Positions 1 to 9,338 of a stretch of 44,001 bases of DNA are shown piece by piece. The DNA is from Caulobacteraceae bacterium. GTDB taxonomy: Bacteria > Pseudomonadota > Alphaproteobacteria > Caulobacterales > Aquidulcibacteraceae. The notes beneath the pieces are model-generated. The model saw only the letters and a program-made list of their open reading frames with translations, ran no database searches and had not been told where the DNA came from. The stretch lies in assembly GCA_009773335.1 (NCBI GenBank), contig WRPF01000021.1, forward strand, positions 1 through 44,001, given 5' to 3'. Both the position numbers and the translations under genes were made by a program. Every line of letters starts with the position of its first letter. Position 1 is the stretch's first letter.

Positions 1-1
1 C

Positions 2-2146
2 GCGCTCGACGCCGACATCGCCGCAGCGCTCGCCGGCGCCAGTGCGCGAGTCTACGCGGGCGCACTGGCGGCCGACATCGAACGGTTCGCGCGCGGCGCG
101 CGCGTCTCGACGCGGTTTGGCGATGAAGGCGCGTTGCTGCGCGCGCGTCTCGCCATCGATTCAGAAGGGGCCTGCACATTCAACGGCGCCGGTGCGTGCG
201 TCGCCGCTGGTCTCGACGTCTCTGCATTCTTCGACGGCGACGCGTTCGACGTGCAGGGACTCGAAGCGGCGGCGACGGACGCAGTGATCGCGCTCGAAGC
301 CGCGCACTGGGTGAGCCTGCCGCCGTCGGAAGCCATCGGCGACGGCGCGGCTGCGACGCGGGCGATCGCACTACGCATCGAAGGCCTGTCCACGCTGCTC
401 ATGTCGAGCGGCCTCGCCTACGACAGCGACGATGGACGCGCGGTTGCCGCCGCGATTTCATCACTCGCCAGCGCTGCGGCAGCGACCGCCAGCGCGCAAC
501 TTGCCGAAAAGCTCGGAGCCCGCAGCGGCGCGGAAGACACAGCCTCCATCACATCGACGCGCACGGCGGCTGACCGCATCAAGCCGCCCGTCCTGTTCAG
601 TCTCGTCGCGAAGCGTGGCGCCGAACTGTGGCGCGCCATAAACCCGTCCACGCCGATGCGCCACGCGCAGCGGATTTCCTTCGCGCCGGCTGCGCGCATG
701 GATATCGATGGCGGGTGCGAGCCGCTCGGCGAGATCGCGCCATTCCGACCGCGTGGCGACGGCGGCATCGGCCGCAGGGTCGTGGCGCCCGTCGTCGACG
801 GACTGCGCGCGCTCGGCTACGCACCGGGAGACATCATCGAGATTGCTGCGCACGCCGAAGGCCGACGCACGCTCGAGGGCGCGCCAGCGATCAGTCTTGA
901 AACGCTTGCGCGCAAGGGCCTCCCCGACTCCAGCCTCGAAGCCATCGACGCCGCCGTCCGCGACGGCTTTCCCGTGCGCGCGGCGATCCATCCCGCCGTC
1001 GTCGGCGCCGATGTGTTGCGCGAAACCTTCGGCCTGCCGGAAGATGTCGCGGCAGGTCGCCGGGGCGATCTGCTGCGCACACTTGGCTTCAGTGACGACG
1101 ATGCGGCGGCCGCAGACGCGTGGGCGCAGGGCGCAGGCGAGATCAAGGGCGCTCCGGGACTGGCGCCCGCGCATCGGGCGATCTTCGTCAGCGGCGAGGC
1201 GATTGACGCCGAAGCGCGCATCGCAATGGCTGCAGCGCTTGCACCGTTTGCAAGCGACGCGCTCGCGCTGCGTCTTCAGGAACGCGGCGATATCGAAGCG
1301 CTCGCTGCACGCGCAGCCTCCGCCGGCGTGACGAGCCTTGCCTTCCTGGCCGGGCCCTCTGCGCCACTCGTACTGCCCGAGTACGAAGAGGAAAAGTCAG
1401 TCCCGCAGGCCGAAACCGCTGTCGTCGAAAGCCTTCGCGAGCGCGCGACGGAACGCGTCACCGACCAGGATGCATCAGGCTTGGGAACGCGTCGTCGCCT
1501 GCCGGACAGGCGCAAGGGCTACATCCAGAAGTCGAGCGTCGGCGGTCACAAGGTCTATCTGCACACCGGCGAATACGACGACGGCGTACTCGGTGAGATC
1601 TTCATCGACATGCACAAGGAAGGCGCCGCCTTCCGCTCGCTGATGAACAATTTCGCCATCGCAATCTCGATAGGGCTGCAATACGGCGTACCGCTGGAAG
1701 AGTTCGTCGACGCCTTCGTGTTCACGCGCTTTGAGCCCGCCGGCGAAGTGAAGGGCAACGACAGCATCCGGCATGCGACGTCGATCCTCGACTATGTGTT
1801 CCGCGAGCTTGCAGTCTCCTACCTCGACCGCGGCGACCTCGCCCACGTCGATCCGTTCGCCGCGCGCGGCGACGGCATCGGCGCCATGGCTGTCGACGCG
1901 GAGGCCGCGATCCGCCTGATGTCACGCGGTTTCGCCCGCGGTCAGGCGCCTGACAACCTCGTCGTGCTCGCCCCGCGGGGCGGCGCACGTCGTCCCGTAG
2001 AAACCGCAGCGGAATCGAGGCCGGCCTCCACGCCCGACGCCTACGAGAAGGATCCGTGCCCCGAATGCGGCCACTTCACGGTCGCACGCGCGGTCGGCGG
2101 CGTGCTCTCGTGCGCTGCCTGTGGGTGGAAGGTGAAACACGCCTGA
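2..2146 (+). CDS. Class II (B12-type) ribonucleotide reductase paralogue, C-terminal part, probably catalytically inactive
   Basis: The reading frame is open to the left edge, so about 714 C-terminal residues are visible. The last third (nt 1500-1870) matches the TSCPD domain of long proteobacterial NrdJ almost residue for residue ([43 protein letters not shown]). The C-terminus keeps two CxxC pairs (nt 2057-2122), like the terminal redox/zinc tail of NrdJ. The barrel half is degenerate. Where NrdJ has NPCSEY followed by TACNLAS, this protein reads DSEGAC...GACVAAG (nt 155-215), so the thiyl-radical cysteine is gone. Where NrdJ has APTGTI it reads APAARM (nt 680-705). NrdJ-like flanks remain, such as [12 protein letters not shown] and [12 protein letters not shown]. 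Normal NrdJ reduces ribonucleotides with adenosylcobalamin; this copy probably cannot. Family membership is firm. The inactivity is inferred from remembered family motifs. Confidence 0.85.
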   Translation, partial: ALDADIAAALAGASARVYAGALAADIERFARGARVSTRFGDEGALLRARLAIDSEGACTFNGAGACVAAGLDVSAFFDGDAFDVQGLEAAATDAVIALEAAHWVSLPPSEAIGDGAAATRAIALRIEGLSTLLMSSGLAYDSDDGRAVAAAISSLASAAAATASAQLAEKLGARSGAEDTASITSTRTAADRIKPPVLFSLVAKRGAELWRAINPSTPMRHAQRISFAPAARMDIDGGCEPLGEIAPFRPRGDGGIGRRVVAPVVDGLRALGYAPGDIIEIAAHAEGRRTLEGAPAISLETLARKGLPDSSLEAIDAAVRDGFPVRAAIHPAVVGADVLRETFGLPEDVAAGRRGDLLRTLGFSDDDAAAADAWAQGAGEIKGAPGLAPAHRAIFVSGEAIDAEARIAMAAALAPFASDALALRLQERGDIEALAARAASAGVTSLAFLAGPSAPLVLPEYEEEKSVPQAETAVVESLRERATERVTDQDASGLGTRRRLPDRRKGYIQKSSVGGHKVYLHTGEYDDGVLGEIFIDMHKEGAAFRSLMNNFAIAISIGLQYGVPLEEFVDAFVFTRFEPAGEVKGNDSIRHATSILDYVFRELAVSYLDRGDLAHVDPFAARGDGIGAMAVDAEAAIRLMSRGFARGQAPDNLVVLAPRGGARRPVETAAESRPASTPDAYEKDPCPECGHFTVARAVGGVLSCAACGWKVKHA

Positions 2147-2357
2147 AAGGCGCTGACTGCGATGGCTGCCCGGTGTGGGCGGCGCCCGCCGCATGTATTA
2201 ACAGCAATTTTCGATGCGGATTTCGCGCGAATGAGGAATTGGCGGCGCGGTGGAAACTGTGCCTTTTCTTCAACTGAATCGCGCAAAATGCAGGCAGAAT
2301 GCGCGCTTACGGACAATTCACTTCGCCAGTCCGGGAGTCGGGTCTACCGCCAAGACG

Positions 2358-3059
2358 ATGTCCTGGATCCCCCGCGCCGCGCTCCTCGCCACGACGCTCT
2401 TTCTGAGCGCCGAACCGGCGTTCGGCCAGGGCGGCGCGAACCCGTCTCCCAGACCGACGCCCGTCGGTCGCGAACAGCGCTTCGGAGGCGTATGCCATGG
2501 GTGCGATCTTTCCAACCGGGCGCTGCCCGGCGTGCGCATAGAGCGGGGCGATTTCACCCGTGCGCGTTTCATCCGCGCATTCCTCGTGCGCATGAACGGC
2601 GCCGGCTCGACCTTCATCGAGGCCGATTTCACACTGGCGAACATGACAGGCGCCTCGATCAGCGATGCCCAGTGCGACGGCGCGACGTTCGCGGGCGCTG
2701 TGATGACCAACGTCGACGGGTCCCGCGCACACCTGAATGACGCTGACTTCGGGAACACCGAAATGCCAGGCGCAGACTTCACACAGGCGCGCATGCGCGG
2801 CGCATCGTTCGCGGGCGCGAAGGCGATGAACGCCACGTTCCTGCGCACCGACCTGCGCGGCGCGTCCATGATGTTTGCGCGCCTCGACGGCGCCGATTTC
2901 ACGCAAGCGGAGATGCACGGCGCCGATCTCACGAACGCTACACTGTCCGGAGCCAATCTCTCGACGGCGCGCGGTCTCACCGCGGTGCAGTTGCGCGGCG
3001 CGTGCGGGAACGCCCAGACGCGCCTTCCTTCAGGCCTGCGTATCCGCAGTTGCCGCTAG
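2358..3059 (+). CDS. Secreted pentapeptide-repeat protein
   Basis: A 233-aa protein. I chose the ATG at 2358 because it opens directly onto a Sec signal peptide (MSWIPRAALLATTLFLS, cleavage near AFG-Q); an in-frame upstream ATG at 2250 would bury it. From about residue 55 to 215 there is a run of A(D/N)LXX-type repeats such as GADFTQA, GADLTNA and GANLSTA, which should form a right-handed quadrilateral beta-helix. A CHGC pair precedes the repeats and two more cysteines follow them, so a disulfide-capped periplasmic helix is plausible. Some pentapeptide-repeat proteins mimic DNA and protect gyrase, but those are cytoplasmic; with an export signal that role is unlikely here. The substrate or partner is unknown. 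Confidence 0.8.
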   Translation: MSWIPRAALLATTLFLSAEPAFGQGGANPSPRPTPVGREQRFGGVCHGCDLSNRALPGVRIERGDFTRARFIRAFLVRMNGAGSTFIEADFTLANMTGASISDAQCDGATFAGAVMTNVDGSRAHLNDADFGNTEMPGADFTQARMRGASFAGAKAMNATFLRTDLRGASMMFARLDGADFTQAEMHGADLTNATLSGANLSTARGLTAVQLRGACGNAQTRLPSGLRIRSCR

Positions 3060-3065
3060 CCTTCA

Positions 3066-5282
3066 TCAACCTCTGACACGCTCGGCCTCGCGAACCGCCT
3101 TCGACGTGCGCATGGCGGCGAGAATGTGCGTCAGGCGACGTGTGTCGGCGACCTCGATGTCGAACACGAGATCGAAGAAATCACGTTCGCGCTTCACGGT
3201 CCTGATATTCAGGATGTCGCCCTCGTTCTCGGAGATGATGCGCGCCAGCGTCGCGAGCACACCCCGCCCGTTTTCCACCGTCGCCCGGATGCGCCCCACT
3301 GCGAGCGCGTGCTCACGGGCATTTTCCGTCCAGTCGAGGTCGAGCCATTCGCGGTCCTCGGACTCAAGCGCCTCAAGCTGCTCGCAGTCGATGGTGTGCA
3401 CGACCACACCTTTGCCAGCTTCATGCACGCCGACGATCCGGTCGCCGGGAATGGGCGAACAGCATTCGGCGAAATGCAGCGTGACCCCCGGCGTCAGCCC
3501 GCTGCCGCGCACATAAAGTCTCGCCTTTTGCGGATTGATCGGTGCGCGGGAGGTTTCCTGCTTGATGCGCGTTGCAAGTGCGGGAAACGCCGCGAGGCAG
3601 ACGTCTTCCGGCTTCACCGCGCCCTCGCCAACGACGGCGAACAGTTCCTGTACGCTCGGCTGGTTCAGGCGTTGTGCGGCTTCTTCAAGCGTGGTGTCGG
3701 CGAGATCGTAGCCGTAGCGGTGCAGCGCGTGCGCGACGAGATCGCGGCCGAGCCGCACGAACTCCTCCTGCCGCTGCTGGCGTTCGAGGCGACGCTGCGC
3801 GCTCTTGGCCCGCCCGGTCTTGGTGAGCGACGCCCACCCCGGCACCGGCGCCGGCTCGTCGGCGCAGATCACCTCCACGGTATCGCCGTTCTGCAATTGC
3901 GTGCGAAGCGGCTTTTCCTCGCCGTTGATCCGCGCGCCCACACAGGTGTCGCCGACATCGGAGTGCACCGCGTAGGCGAAATCGAGCGGGGTCGCGCCCA
4001 TCGGCAGATCGATCAGGAGGCCCTTCGGCGTGAAGGCGAAGACGTGATCGTGGTAAAGATCGAGCTTGGCGTGTTCGAGAAACTCCTCGGAATCCCCGCC
4101 GTGTTCGGCAATTTCCAGCAGTGATCGCACGGCCTCTCGCGGATCGATGCCTTCGCGGCGCGCGCGCTCGGCGTCGAACCCATAGCGTTCGTTCTTGTAG
4201 CGCCAATGCGCGGCCACGCCGAATTCGGCGAACTCGTCCATCTCCTCGGTGCGTATCTGGATTTCCACGCGAACATTGCCCGGACCGATGACCGTGGTGT
4301 GGATCGACTGATAGCCGTTTGGTTTCGGGTTGGAGACGAAGTCCTCGAACTGTTCGGGCACGCACCGCCATGTCTGGTGGACGAGGCCCAGCGCGCGATA
4401 GCAGTCGTCCGACTCCGGCACGACCACGCGAAACGCGAAGATGTCCGCGAGATCGGAGAACTGCACCGACTTGCGCTGCAGCTTGCGCCAGATCGAGTAC
4501 GGCTGCTTCCGGCGACCGTAGATGCGCATCTCGATGCCGGCGCCCTGAAATGTCTCGGTGATGGCTTGCGTGATGCGCGCCACCGCGTCGCCACGCACGG
4601 CGTTGAGCGCTTCGAGGCGCGCGTGCACAGCCGCGGCGGCTTCGGGGAACGCCTCGGCGAACGCAAGGTCCTCAAGTTCGCTGGACATCCGGTCCATGCC
4701 AATGCGGCGGGCCAGCGGCGCATAGATCTCAAGCGTCTCAAGCGCGATCCGCCGCCGGCTTTCCGGCCGCGGATGGTGCTTGATCGTGCGCATGTTGTGC
4801 AGCCGGTCCGCGAGCTTGACGAGCAGGACGCGGACATCCTTCGACATGGCGAGAATGAACTTCTGCAGGTTCGCCGCCTGCTTTTCCTGCTCGCCCAGCA
4901 CTTCCAGCTTGGAGAGTTTGGTCACCCCCTCGACAAGCTCGGCGATGGGCTCTCCGAACAGGCGCTCTATGTCCTCGCGGGTGGCTTCGGTGTCCTCGAT
5001 GGTGTCGTGCAGGAGGCCCGCGACGATGGTCGATGCGTCGAGGCGATATTCGGTCAGAATGCCCGCGACCTCGATGGGGTGCGCAAAGTAGGGGTCGCCG
5101 GAATGTCGCTTCTGGCTGCCGTGCTTGACCGTCGCGTACACGTACGCGCGGTTGATCAGAGCTTCATCGACCTCCGGATCGTAAGCTCGGACGCGCTCGA
5201 CGAGTTCAAACTGACGCAGAAACCGCGCGCGCTTCGGCGCGGAAACGGCGGCGTCAGGCCTCGAACCGTCCGCGCCGGGCAT
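3066..5282 (-). CDS. rsh: RelA/SpoT homologue: (p)ppGpp synthetase/hydrolase
   Basis: A 738-aa long Rsh with the full domain set. The HD hydrolase (residues 40-200) has FAHPIEVAG, the catalytic LLHDTIEDT and LADRLHN. The synthetase (residues 250-350) has YSIWRKLQRK, DLADIFAF, NGYQSIH and VEIQIRT. TGS follows at about 400-460 and a C-terminal ACT domain at about 655-735. Such enzymes make and destroy the stringent-response alarmone in the cytosol, with the C-terminal domains sensing the ribosome. Residues 311-314 read QFED where bifunctional enzymes usually carry RxKD and RelA carries ExDD (see findings). The gene starts 4 nt after the rpoZ stop, so the two are almost certainly co-transcribed. 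The short convergent gap to the pentapeptide gene is 6 nt. Confidence 0.95.
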   Translation of the reverse strand: MPGADGSRPDAAVSAPKRARFLRQFELVERVRAYDPEVDEALINRAYVYATVKHGSQKRHSGDPYFAHPIEVAGILTEYRLDASTIVAGLLHDTIEDTEATREDIERLFGEPIAELVEGVTKLSKLEVLGEQEKQAANLQKFILAMSKDVRVLLVKLADRLHNMRTIKHHPRPESRRRIALETLEIYAPLARRIGMDRMSSELEDLAFAEAFPEAAAAVHARLEALNAVRGDAVARITQAITETFQGAGIEMRIYGRRKQPYSIWRKLQRKSVQFSDLADIFAFRVVVPESDDCYRALGLVHQTWRCVPEQFEDFVSNPKPNGYQSIHTTVIGPGNVRVEIQIRTEEMDEFAEFGVAAHWRYKNERYGFDAERARREGIDPREAVRSLLEIAEHGGDSEEFLEHAKLDLYHDHVFAFTPKGLLIDLPMGATPLDFAYAVHSDVGDTCVGARINGEEKPLRTQLQNGDTVEVICADEPAPVPGWASLTKTGRAKSAQRRLERQQRQEEFVRLGRDLVAHALHRYGYDLADTTLEEAAQRLNQPSVQELFAVVGEGAVKPEDVCLAAFPALATRIKQETSRAPINPQKARLYVRGSGLTPGVTLHFAECCSPIPGDRIVGVHEAGKGVVVHTIDCEQLEALESEDREWLDLDWTENAREHALAVGRIRATVENGRGVLATLARIISENEGDILNIRTVKRERDFFDLVFDIEVADTRRLTHILAAMRTSKAVREAERVRG

Positions 5283-5286
5283 CGCA

Positions 5287-5637
5287 TCAGTACCGTTCGT
5301 CGCGCTGCGCCTCGGCTTCCAGCTGGAGCGCCTTCAGGACTTCCTCTTCGCTCGTCTCGACCGGAGCCGCGAGAGCAATGAGATCCTGCTCGTCCTCGGC
5401 CTTCGCGGCCGGCTGGACTTCCTGGTAGAGCGTGATCAGGCTTTCGCGGACCTCTTCGGGGACCACGGCTTCCTCGGCGATTTCGCGGAGGGCGACGACG
5501 GGGTCTTTGTCGCGATCACGCTCGACGAGCGGATGACCGCCCGAGGAAATGGCGCGGGCGCGATGGGCCGCGAGCAGAACCAGCGAGAAGCGGTTCGGGA
5601 TCTTGTCGACGCAATCTTCAACGGTGACGCGGGCCAA
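5287..5637 (-). CDS. rpoZ: DNA-directed RNA polymerase omega subunit
   Basis: A 116-aa protein opening [17 protein letters not shown], the standard omega N-terminus, followed by [10 protein letters not shown]. Omega binds the beta' C-terminus, helps assemble RNA polymerase and forms part of a ppGpp site in proteobacteria. The start is a TTG at 5637, chosen because an AGGAA Shine-Dalgarno lies 6 nt upstream and because homologues begin MARVTVEDC exactly here; the in-frame extension up to 5700 has no homology. The acidic, Ala/Glu-rich tail (about 50 residues) is typical of alphaproteobacterial omega. It is the first gene of an rpoZ-rsh pair, tying the alarmone enzyme to a polymerase subunit that can bind the alarmone. 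Confidence 0.95.
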   Translation of the reverse strand: MARVTVEDCVDKIPNRFSLVLLAAHRARAISSGGHPLVERDRDKDPVVALREIAEEAVVPEEVRESLITLYQEVQPAAKAEDEQDLIALAAPVETSEEEVLKALQLEAEAQRDERY

Positions 5638-5724
5638 CGGGAGTTCCTGTCTTCTTGTGAGGCGAACAATCACGATAGCCGCCCGGCGAGCGAATATCAA
5701 TGTCCGCGCCCGCCGGCCGCAGGG

Positions 5725-6237
5725 TCAGACGGCGCCGGATAGCCGCCCGAGAAGGTCCGCCGCGCTGAGCCTGAGGACCGGATGGATCCAGCCCGGGCAG
5801 ATTTCCCCCAGCGGCTCAAGGACAAACCGCCTGCGGGCGATCCCCGGATGCGGCAAGACCAGCCCTGTGGCGTTCACGATAATCCCGTCGAGGTCCAGCA
5901 AATCCAGATCGAGGGTCCGGGGCGCGTTGGGAGCCCCCCGACGGCGCCCGAAGGCGCGCTCCACCCGCAGCAGGGTGTCCAGCACGCCTTGCGCGGACCG
6001 GCCACCGGCGTGCAGAAGTGCCACGGCGTTTGTGAAAGGCGGGTCTGCAGGGTCGGGCCACGCCTCGGTGACGCGGTACGTCGATACCAGAAGGACCTTC
6101 AGTCCCTCCACGGCAAGACGTTCGAGAGCCGCGTCCACGAGCGCACCGTCCGCGCGTCCTTCGAACGGCAGGTTTGTGCCGATCGCCACGAGGGCGCGTC
6201 CGTTGTCAGGAAGTTCGACAGGAATCCCCAAGTTCAA
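5725..6237 (-). CDS. folK: 2-amino-4-hydroxy-6-hydroxymethyldihydropteridine diphosphokinase (HPPK)
   Basis: A 170-aa protein of the usual HPPK length. It transfers pyrophosphate from ATP to 6-hydroxymethyl-dihydropterin in folate synthesis. Visible motifs are ALVAIGTNLP near the N-terminus, the Mg/ATP-binding APRTLDLDLL, and LPHPGIARRRFVLEPL. The start is uncertain: no ATG is available, and the candidates are TTG at 6237, TTG at 6231, or a GTG just before AIGTNLP. None has a convincing Shine-Dalgarno. If 6237 is right, the start codon overlaps that of the divergent NYN gene. The gap of 87 nt to rpoZ would allow a shared transcript. Confidence 0.93.
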   Translation of the reverse strand: MNLGIPVELPDNGRALVAIGTNLPFEGRADGALVDAALERLAVEGLKVLLVSTYRVTEAWPDPADPPFTNAVALLHAGGRSAQGVLDTLLRVERAFGRRRGAPNAPRTLDLDLLDLDGIIVNATGLVLPHPGIARRRFVLEPLGEICPGWIHPVLRLSAADLLGRLSGAV

Positions 6238-6851
6238 TGACCGCCCACCTTCTCGACCAGATCCTGTATCCTGAGGACCGCACTGCGCTCTTCATCGACG
6301 GCGCAAATCTCTACTCCGCCGCCCGCGCCCTGCAGTTCGACATGGACTACAAGAAACTGCTCACGGAGTTTCGCGACCGCACGCGGCTCATCCGGGCTGT
6401 CTACTACACCGCCCTGCTTGAAGATCAGGACTTTTCTCCGATCCGGCCGCTTGTCGACTGGCTCGACTATAACGGCTACGCGCTCGTGACGAAGGCGGCG
6501 AAGGAGTATCAGGACAGTGCAGGACGCCGGCGCATCAAGGGCGACATGGATGTCGAGATCGCCGTCGACATGATGGAGCTTTCGGCAAACCTCGACCACG
6601 CGGTGTTGTTTTCCGGCGACGGCGATTTCACCGCGCTTGTGGCCGCCGTACAGCGCAGGGGCGTGCGGGTGAGCGTGGTCTCCACGGTCCGCTCCAGTCC
6701 ACCCATGGTCTCCGACGACCTGCGCCGGCAGGCCGATGCGTTCATCGACCTGACCGATCTCGCTTCGGTGATCGGACGCTCGCCCCGGCCGGTATCGGAT
6801 CGCAGCCGACACGACGACGATCGCTCCGGCGAGGAAGGCGGCGGCCGGTGA
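6237..6851 (+). CDS. NYN domain (LabA/DUF88-like) protein, putative PIN-fold RNase
   Basis: A 204-aa protein with the NYN signature of a PIN-like nuclease: TALFIDGANLYSAA with the first acidic residue, DVEIAVDMM in the middle, and LFSGDGDFTALV with two more aspartates. These acidic residues coordinate metal in this superfamily, whose members cut RNA. The last 25 residues are charged, Arg/Asp/Gly-rich and probably disordered. I took the ATG at 6237 because AGGAA lies upstream (12 nt spacing) and the conserved sequence begins soon after. Its stop overlaps the next gene by 4 nt (GTGA), suggesting translational coupling to the uracil-DNA glycosylase. The RNA target is unknown. Confidence 0.85.
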   Translation: MTAHLLDQILYPEDRTALFIDGANLYSAARALQFDMDYKKLLTEFRDRTRLIRAVYYTALLEDQDFSPIRPLVDWLDYNGYALVTKAAKEYQDSAGRRRIKGDMDVEIAVDMMELSANLDHAVLFSGDGDFTALVAAVQRRGVRVSVVSTVRSSPPMVSDDLRRQADAFIDLTDLASVIGRSPRPVSDRSRHDDDRSGEEGGGR

Positions 6852-7501
6852 GACAGGACATGCCTCCGGAAGCGCCTCGCGGCTGCAAGCAGTGCCCACG
6901 GCTGGTCGCCTACCGCGACGAAAACAGGCGTCTCGAGCCCGGTTGGTTCAACGGCCCGGCGCCCTCGTTCGGCGATCCCGAGGCCCGGCTGCTCATCGTC
7001 GGCCTGGCGCCAGGCCGCACCGGCGCCAACCGGACGGGGCGCCCCTTCACCGGCGATTTCGCCGGCGACCTGCTCTACGGCACCTTGTTGAAACTTGGCC
7101 TCGCAGAAGGCGTCTACCGCGCCGACCCGGCCGATGGCCTTGCTCTCAGGGGCGCCATGATCACCAACGCCGTGCGCTGCGCACCGCCTGAAAACAAGCC
7201 GACCCCGGCCGAAATCGCCACATGCCGGCCGTTCCTGAACGCGCGGATGACCGCGTTGCCGAACCTGCGCGCGATCCTGGCGCTCGGAGCCATCGCTCAC
7301 GAGAGCGTCCTGCGGGCCCACGACATGAAGCCCTCGGCTGCGAAATTCGCCCACGGGGCCGTCGCCGAACTGCCCGGCGGACGGCGACTTGTCTCAAGCT
7401 ATCACTGCAGCCGCTACAACACCCAGACCAACCGTCTCACCGCCGCCATGTTCGAGGCGGTGATGACCGAAGCGCGGGACTTGGCCCTCGGGACCGCCTG
7501 A
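6848..7501 (+). CDS. Uracil-DNA glycosylase, family 5 (UDGb-like)
   Basis: A 217-aa protein. Motif A reads GLAPGRTGANRTGRPFTGD, closest to the family 5 form GLAPxxxGxNRTGRxFTGD. The C-terminal active-site segment is YHCSRYNTQTNRLT, corresponding to HPSxxN...GRLT. Cysteines in CKQC, RCAPP and TCRPF are placed as expected for the 4Fe-4S cluster of families 4 and 5. These enzymes excise uracil and other deaminated bases to start base-excision repair. The start is GTG at 6848, overlapping the previous stop; an ATG at 6860 is an in-frame alternative that has AGGA close upstream. Confidence 0.88.
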   Translation: MRQDMPPEAPRGCKQCPRLVAYRDENRRLEPGWFNGPAPSFGDPEARLLIVGLAPGRTGANRTGRPFTGDFAGDLLYGTLLKLGLAEGVYRADPADGLALRGAMITNAVRCAPPENKPTPAEIATCRPFLNARMTALPNLRAILALGAIAHESVLRAHDMKPSAAKFAHGAVAELPGGRRLVSSYHCSRYNTQTNRLTAAMFEAVMTEARDLALGTA

Positions 7502-7607
7502 CGGGGAAGAGGATTTCCTAGCTTGCTGCGCGTGCCCGGTTGGCCGGGTGCGGGCCCGGCTGCTAGTCATATCCACAGCGCCCGTTCGGGGCCGGAAAGA
7601 ACGACCG

Positions 7608-9338
7608 ATGGTGGGTCAGCGACACAGCGCCAGCGACACGCTCCGCCAGGTGATCTTCGCCTGTCGCGAGCATCTATGGGCGGCGTTCGCGTTCAGCGCG
7701 CTCGTGAACATCCTCTACCTCGCGCCCTCCCTGTTCATGCTGCAGATCTACGACCGTGTCCTGATGACCGGCGGCCTTCTGACGCTGGCGTTTCTCTCGG
7801 TCGCCCTTGTCGGCGCGCTGGTCACGCTCGCATGGCTCGACGCGATGCGCGGACGGATACTGGCGCGGGCCGGGCTGCGGATCGACAAGCAGATTTCAGC
7901 GACCGTGATGCGCGCTTCGCTGATGCAGGACCCGCGAAACCCGCAAGCGCGGCCACGCGAAGCGCTCCGCGATCTCGACACTTTGCGCCAGACCCTTGTC
8001 GGCGCGCCCGCGCTCAGCGTCTTCGATGCCCCGTGGGCGGTGTTCTTCATCGCCGTGTGCTTCGTGATGCACTGGGCGATCGGCGCCTTTGCGCTGTTCG
8101 GCTGTGTTGCGCTCGCCACCACCGCGGTCTTCAACGAACGAGCGCAGCAGCGTTCGATCAAACGCATCGTCGAGCAGGCGCCCCTGGTGTACGCGGCACA
8201 GGAGTCCGACTCCGCTGGCGCTGAAGCCGCGCGCGCGCTGGGCATGCGCGAAGCGCTCGTGCATCGAAGCGAAGCGCGCCGACGTCCGCTGCTGGAAGCT
8301 CAGGCGACATCCGCCTTCATCCAGAGCGGATACGGCGCCGGGACCAAGTTGTTGCGTCTCGTGCTGCAGTCGGCGGTCCTCGCGCTCGGCGCAATCCTTG
8401 CCGTGAAGCAGGTGATCTCGCCCGGCGCCATGATCGCGGCGTCGATTATCTCCGCGCGCGCCTTCGCGCCGCTGGAGCAGATCGTCGGTTCGTGGCGGGC
8501 CATCGTCCAGGGCGTCTCAAGCTGGCGGAACCTTGAAGCCATTCTCGCCTCCACCCCGCCGACGCGCGAACGCATGCCGCTGCCCGCCCCGGTGGGGAGA
8601 CTCGCGGTCGAACGGGTGGTGATGGCGACGCCAGACGGGAAGAGACCGGCGCTGCAGGGCGTGAGTTTTGAAATCGCGCCCGGCGACATCGTCGGCGTGG
8701 TGGGTCCAAGCGGAGCCGGAAAGACGACGCTCGCGCGCGTCGTCGCCGGCGCCGTCCCGAGCCAGGCGGGCATTGTGCGGTTGGATGGGGCCAACATCGC
8801 CGACTGGGACAGCGAACTCCTAGCGCGACATGTGGGCTACCTACCGCAGGATGTCTCCCTGTTCGACGGCACGATCGCAGAGAACATCTCGCGCTTTGCA
8901 TCCTCGATCGGCGCGCCGACGGAGGCGCTTTCCGCAGATATCGTAGCGGCTGCGCGTCAGGCCGGCGCACATGACATGATCCTGCGGCTGCCCGAAGGAT
9001 ACGATACCACGCTCGGCGCCCGCGGCGCCGGGCTCTCGGCGGGACAAGCGCAGCGCGTCGCGCTCGCCCGTGCGCTTTTTCGCGACCCCGTCCTCATTGT
9101 GCTCGATGAACCCAACGCTCACCTCGACGCCGAAGGCGAAATCGCGCTGGTCGGCGCGCTACGCAATGCAAAGGCGCGCGGCGCAGTGAGCCTGGTCATT
9201 GCACATCGCCTCGGCGTGCTCGGGGCCGCTGACAAGATCCTGGTCCTGCGCGATGGACGCGTCGTCGAGTACGGGCCGCGCGCCGACATCATGGAAAAGA
9301 TGCGCAGCGCAGGCGCAAATGCGGGATCGGGCGCATGA
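7608..9338 (+). CDS. Type I secretion ABC transporter, permease/ATPase fusion
   Basis: A 576-aa half-transporter of the PrtD/HasD/RsaD type. The N-terminal transmembrane part (about residues 20-300) includes FDAPWAVFFIAV, a hallmark of this subfamily. The nucleotide-binding domain has Walker A GPSGAGKTTL near residue 365, Q-loop YLPQDVSLFDG, signature LSAGQAQR near 475 and Walker B VLIVLDEP near 495, with the switch histidine in IAHRLG. It would drive one-step export of an unfolded substrate through HlyD and a TolC-like channel. I chose ATG 7608, preceded by GGAAAGA, over an in-frame start at 7548. The gene overlaps the HlyD gene by 4 nt. No RTX substrate or outer-membrane channel is in the window. 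Confidence 0.93.
   Translation: MVGQRHSASDTLRQVIFACREHLWAAFAFSALVNILYLAPSLFMLQIYDRVLMTGGLLTLAFLSVALVGALVTLAWLDAMRGRILARAGLRIDKQISATVMRASLMQDPRNPQARPREALRDLDTLRQTLVGAPALSVFDAPWAVFFIAVCFVMHWAIGAFALFGCVALATTAVFNERAQQRSIKRIVEQAPLVYAAQESDSAGAEAARALGMREALVHRSEARRRPLLEAQATSAFIQSGYGAGTKLLRLVLQSAVLALGAILAVKQVISPGAMIAASIISARAFAPLEQIVGSWRAIVQGVSSWRNLEAILASTPPTRERMPLPAPVGRLAVERVVMATPDGKRPALQGVSFEIAPGDIVGVVGPSGAGKTTLARVVAGAVPSQAGIVRLDGANIADWDSELLARHVGYLPQDVSLFDGTIAENISRFASSIGAPTEALSADIVAAARQAGAHDMILRLPEGYDTTLGARGAGLSAGQAQRVALARALFRDPVLIVLDEPNAHLDAEGEIALVGALRNAKARGAVSLVIAHRLGVLGAADKILVLRDGRVVEYGPRADIMEKMRSAGANAGSGA

Noticed and set aside
2147-2357. Regulatory RNA or riboswitch upstream of the pentapeptide gene
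   Set aside because: No conserved cobalamin-box or other riboswitch motif could be recognised; only short GC stems are present.
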